A stretch of 7,964 nucleotides of DNA, from positions 1 through 7,964 of the forward strand of contig CABQAA010000092.1 in assembly GCA_902461995.1 (NCBI GenBank), written 5' to 3'. Source of the DNA: an uncultured Oscillospiraceae bacterium (GTDB lineage Bacteria; Bacillota; Clostridia; Oscillospirales; Acutalibacteraceae). Positions 5,769 to 7,964 of the stretch are shown in pieces. The translations under genes and the position numbers were made by a program. How positions within the stretch are numbered: the first letter of the stretch is position 1; every line of letters begins with the position of its first letter. Under the pieces are notes generated by a model, which did no database searches, had not been told where the DNA came from, and worked only from the letters and a program-made list of their open reading frames with translations.

Positions 5769-6916
5769 TCGTCCACGACAATGTCGAGCTTGCTTTTGGC
5801 GCTCGACGATGTGTACTGCGCGGCGGCCTCAAGTGGAATCTCCACCGGCGCGCGGTCTTCCTTCGGCGCGCGGGCGGCGGCGGTCTGCTTCTGGAATTCC
5901 TCGCGCACCAGCGCTTCGATTTCCGCCGCCAGGGCCTTGTTCTCCCGCAGATACTCCTTGAGCTTGTCCCGGCCCTGACACAGGCGGTTGTCCTTATAGG
6001 AGAACCAGGATCCCGACTTCTGGATGATCTCAAACCGGACGGCCAGGTCGATCAGTTCGCCCTCCCGGGAAATGCCCTGTCCGTAAATCACGTCGAACTC
6101 CGCCTCCTTGAAGGGCGGCGCCACCTTGTTTTTGACCACCCGGACCCGGGTGTGGGATCCGACGGCCTCGCCGCCGTTTTTCAAGGTCTCGGTCCGGCGG
6201 ACATCCAGGCGGACCGACGCGTAATATTTCAGGGCGTTGCCGCCGGCGGTCACTTCCGGATTGCCGTACACCACCCCCACTTTCAGGCGGAGCTGGTTGA
6301 TGAAAACGGCGATGCAGTTGGATTTTCCCACCGCGCCCGCGAGCTTCCGCATCGCCTGGGACATCAGCCGGGCCTGCAGCCCGACGTGGCTATCCCCCAT
6401 TTCGCCCTCGATTTCGGCCCGCGGCACCAGGGCCGCCACCGAGTCGACCACCAGAATGTCGATGGCACCCGAACGGATGAGGGCCTCGGCAATTTCGAGC
6501 GCCTGCTCGCCAGTGTCGGGCTGGGACACCAGCAAGGAATCCACGTCCACGCCGAGCGCCTGGGCATAAACCGGGTCGAGTGCGTGCTCGACGTCGATGA
6601 ACGCGGCCTCGCCGCCCAGCTTCTGTGCTTCGGCAACCGCATGGAGCGCGAGGGTGGTTTTACCCGACGCTTCCGGCCCATAGATTTCCACGATCCGACC
6701 GCGGGGCAAGCCGCCGATGCCGAGCGCGGCGTCGAGCGTCATGGAGCCGGTGGGGATGCAGTCCACGTTCATCCCCAGATTTTCGCCAAGCCGCATAACG
6801 GCGCCTTTTCCATAGTTCTTTTCGATCTGCGCGAGCGCCGCTTCGAGCGCTTTATGTTTGTTGTCCAGCTGGGCGTCTTTCGCCTTGTCGGACGCCTTTT
6901 TCTTATCTTCAGCCAT
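5765..6916 (-). CDS. recA: Recombinase RecA
   Basis: ATP-dependent recombinase that coats single-stranded DNA, performs strand exchange and triggers LexA self-cleavage in the SOS response. The 383 residues contain Walker A GPEASGKT (80-87), the catalytic glutamate E110 in IDVEHALDP, Walker B ILVVDS (154-159), DNA loop L1 around 165-175 (VPRAEIEGEMGDSH) and loop L2 around 206-222 leading into TAGGNALKYYASVRLD. The protein is about 30 residues longer than E. coli RecA, through a Lys/Asp-rich N-terminus (1-20) and a variable tail (about 345-383), both within family variation. ATG 6914-6916 is chosen because GAGG lies nine bases upstream and relatives begin with a short charged stretch. An upstream in-frame ATG (to 7033) would read through the promoter -10 box. 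It heads the recA-recX-rimO-pgsA group and has a LexA box upstream. Confidence 0.98.
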   Translation of the reverse strand: MAEDKKKASDKAKDAQLDNKHKALEAALAQIEKNYGKGAVMRLGENLGMNVDCIPTGSMTLDAALGIGGLPRGRIVEIYGPEASGKTTLALHAVAEAQKLGGEAAFIDVEHALDPVYAQALGVDVDSLLVSQPDTGEQALEIAEALIRSGAIDILVVDSVAALVPRAEIEGEMGDSHVGLQARLMSQAMRKLAGAVGKSNCIAVFINQLRLKVGVVYGNPEVTAGGNALKYYASVRLDVRRTETLKNGGEAVGSHTRVRVVKNKVAPPFKEAEFDVIYGQGISREGELIDLAVRFEIIQKSGSWFSYKDNRLCQGRDKLKEYLRENKALAAEIEALVREEFQKQTAAARAPKEDRAPVEIPLEAAAQYTSSSAKSKLDIVVDE

Positions 6917-6943
6917 AATCCGGTGCCTCACTTTCCACGTCTG

Positions 6944-6964
6944 CCGGCCGGTTTCGGCCGGTTT
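6944..6964. repeat. Tandem 10-bp repeat in the recA leader
   Basis: CGGCCGGTTT occurs twice head to tail (6945-6954 and 6955-6964). In the recA mRNA leader the same bases can form a 6-bp CCGGCC/GGCCGG hairpin about 30 bases before the start codon. Possible mild effect on translation; no known element recognised. Confidence 0.5.
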
Positions 6965-6983
6965 ACTGCGTCTCATATTCCTG

Positions 6984-7012
6984 ATTATAGACGATGCGGT
7001 TCGGAAAAGCAA
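6984..7012 (-). promoter_or_regulatory. recA promoter
   Basis: A perfect TATAAT (6984-6989) and TTGCTT (7007-7012) are separated by exactly 17 bp, a good vegetative-sigma promoter. The predicted start is near 6977, giving a leader of about 60 nt to the recA ATG. Confidence 0.82.
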
Positions 7013-7030
7013 GGGGATTTCACAAGATTT

Positions 7031-7044
7031 CAAACATTTGTTCG
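7031..7044 (-). promoter_or_regulatory. LexA (SOS) operator
   Basis: On the minus strand the site reads CGAACAAATGTTTG. This matches the Bacillus-type LexA consensus CGAACRNRYGTTYC at every position but the last. It is centred about 60 bp upstream of the predicted recA start, 18 bp beyond the -35 box, rather than over the core promoter. It also lies 103 bp before the start codon of the divergent GH25 gene. Confidence 0.85.
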
Positions 7045-7133
7045 AATTTGAGAAAATCTCTCACCATATTCCCGCCGCCGCATAGAATGAGCATGTACGG
7101 TCCCGCGATACGATCCGCATGATCCATCACAAA

Positions 7134-7150
7134 AGGAGGCCATTCACTTG
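7134..7150 (+). promoter_or_regulatory. Strong ribosome site and TTG start of the GH25 gene
   Basis: AGGAGG (7134-7139) lies eight bases before TTG 7148-7150. This fixes a TTG start that gives a normal signal peptide (KSKFWKRLGG, then a hydrophobic core). Confidence 0.85.
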
Positions 7151-7964
7151 AAATCAAAATTCTGGAAACGGCTCGGCGGCATGCTGCTGTGCGCCGTCCT
7201 GATGACGGTCACCGCCCTGCCCGCTTTTGCCCTTTCTCCGGTCGAAGGACCTCAATACGACGGCATCGACATCAGCCGCTGGCAAGGCGGCGACATCGAT
7301 TTTGCCGCGGTCAAGGCAGCCGGTTACGGTATCGTGTATATCCGTGCCGGAGGTGGGGGCGACTATACCGATCCCGACTTTGAGCAGAATTATACGAAGG
7401 CCAAAGCTGCCGGCATGAAAATCGGCTTTTATTATTACGTGGACGCCGCCACCGCCGCGGATGCCGACGAACAGGCAGCCCACTTTGCTTCCCTGATTAA
7501 GGACAAAAAGCCCGACTGCCGCCCCGCCATGGAATTCGTCATGGACGGGCTGGACAGCGCGACGGTCAATGCGCTGGCACTCGCCTTCTTAAAGAAGGCG
7601 GAGGAGCTGTCGGGGCTCGCGATGTGTGTGTACGCAAACGCGTATAACGCCGGCCATGTCTACAGCGGCGCCATCACCGCCTATCCGCTGTGGATCGCGG
7701 AATACGATGTGGAGAAACCCTCCGCCATCAACACCTGGACCACTTGGGCCGGCTGGCAGTACGACGCGTTCGCCGATGTGCCCGGCGTCGATGGGAACGT
7801 GGACCGGGACATCTTCACAAACGGCATCTTCCTGCCCGAACCGCCCGTCTCGTCCGAAGCGCCCGCGTCGTCCGACGCCTCCGCACCCGCGACAGGGCGC
7901 GCCGCTCTCCTTTGGATTCCGGCCATCCTCGTGACCGCCGCGTTTGCCGGCGTCTGCCTGGCCC
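7148..7964 (+). CDS. Exported, membrane-anchored GH25 (lysozyme-like) protein, catalytic pair apparently lost; runs off right edge
   Basis: 272 residues are visible, without a stop. A signal peptide spans 1-28 (basic KSKFWKR, hydrophobic core, cleavage after AFA). A glycoside hydrolase 25 domain follows (about 37-228): YDGIDISRWQGGDIDF with D41, YIRAGGGGDYTDPDF, AKAAGMKIGFYYY, PLWIAEY (180-186), WAGWQYD (200-206) and GNVDRDIF with D219. Next come a Ser/Pro/Ala linker (231-250) and the start of a hydrophobic segment (252-272), probably a C-terminal membrane anchor. Active GH25 muramidases cut the MurNAc-GlcNAc bond of peptidoglycan with an Asp-x-Glu pair at the end of strand 4. Here the aligned stretch PAMEFVMD gives E129-F130-V131, so the acid/base glutamate seems replaced by valine. 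It may therefore bind rather than cut cell wall, but the alignment was made by eye. Divergent from recA; no clear promoter found. Confidence 0.88.
   Translation, partial: MKSKFWKRLGGMLLCAVLMTVTALPAFALSPVEGPQYDGIDISRWQGGDIDFAAVKAAGYGIVYIRAGGGGDYTDPDFEQNYTKAKAAGMKIGFYYYVDAATAADADEQAAHFASLIKDKKPDCRPAMEFVMDGLDSATVNALALAFLKKAEELSGLAMCVYANAYNAGHVYSGAITAYPLWIAEYDVEKPSAINTWTTWAGWQYDAFADVPGVDGNVDRDIFTNGIFLPEPPVSSEAPASSDASAPATGRAALLWIPAILVTAAFAGVCLA

Noticed and set aside
6917..7033. N-terminal extension of RecA to an upstream ATG
   Set aside because: It would translate across the -10 and -35 boxes, lacks the family's N-terminus, and the ATG at 6914-6916 has a ribosome site.
7048..7088. TTGAGA (7048) with TAGAAT (7083) as the GH25 promoter
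   Set aside because: The two boxes are 29 bp apart, too far for a standard promoter. No 16-18 bp partner was found for either.

Overview
The window is about 60% GC and reads as chromosomal core DNA from a GC-rich Firmicute, probably a clostridial or Oscillospirales-type anaerobe. Three things point there: a cysteine-specific T-box leader ahead of cysE-cysS, a Gram-positive-type LexA box beside recA, and a divergent exported GH25 lysozyme-like protein with a C-terminal membrane anchor. The taxonomic placement is inference from features and composition only.

All but one of the genes are on the minus strand, so they are listed here in transcription order, right to left. A LexA box and a TTGCTT/TATAAT promoter (about 6984-7044) precede recA (5765-6916). 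recA overlaps recX (5127-5768) by ATGA; rimO (3765-5099) follows after 27 bp and pgsA (3075-3677) after a further 87 bp. No terminator is visible inside this group, so it looks like one operon joining recombination (RecA and its modulator RecX), ribosomal protein S12 methylthiolation (RimO) and phosphatidylglycerol synthesis (PgsA).

Directly downstream of pgsA a second transcription unit starts at a TATAAT box (3044-3049). It opens with a well-formed T-box riboswitch with a UGC (Cys) specifier, an AGUA/GAA loop, a UGGAACC antiterminator bulge and a strong terminator (2733-3003). About 320 nt of further hairpin-rich leader with no credible gene follows (2415-2732). Then come cysE (serine O-acetyltransferase, GTG start, 1737-2414) and cysS (cysteinyl-tRNA synthetase, 346-1740), overlapping by ATGA. 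The T-box would sense uncharged tRNA-Cys and raise both cysteine synthesis and cysteine charging. A hairpin with a short U tract ends cysS, and a Nudix hydrolase begins 20 nt beyond it and runs off the left edge.

On the plus strand, a TTG-started exported GH25-family protein (7148 to the right edge) diverges from recA. Its usual Asp-x-Glu catalytic pair appears changed to Glu-Phe-Val.

No mobile element, CRISPR array, tRNA or rRNA was seen. The points most worth a second look are the extra structured leader after the T-box terminator, the apparently inactive GH25 active site, and the LexA box in the recA/GH25 divergent region.
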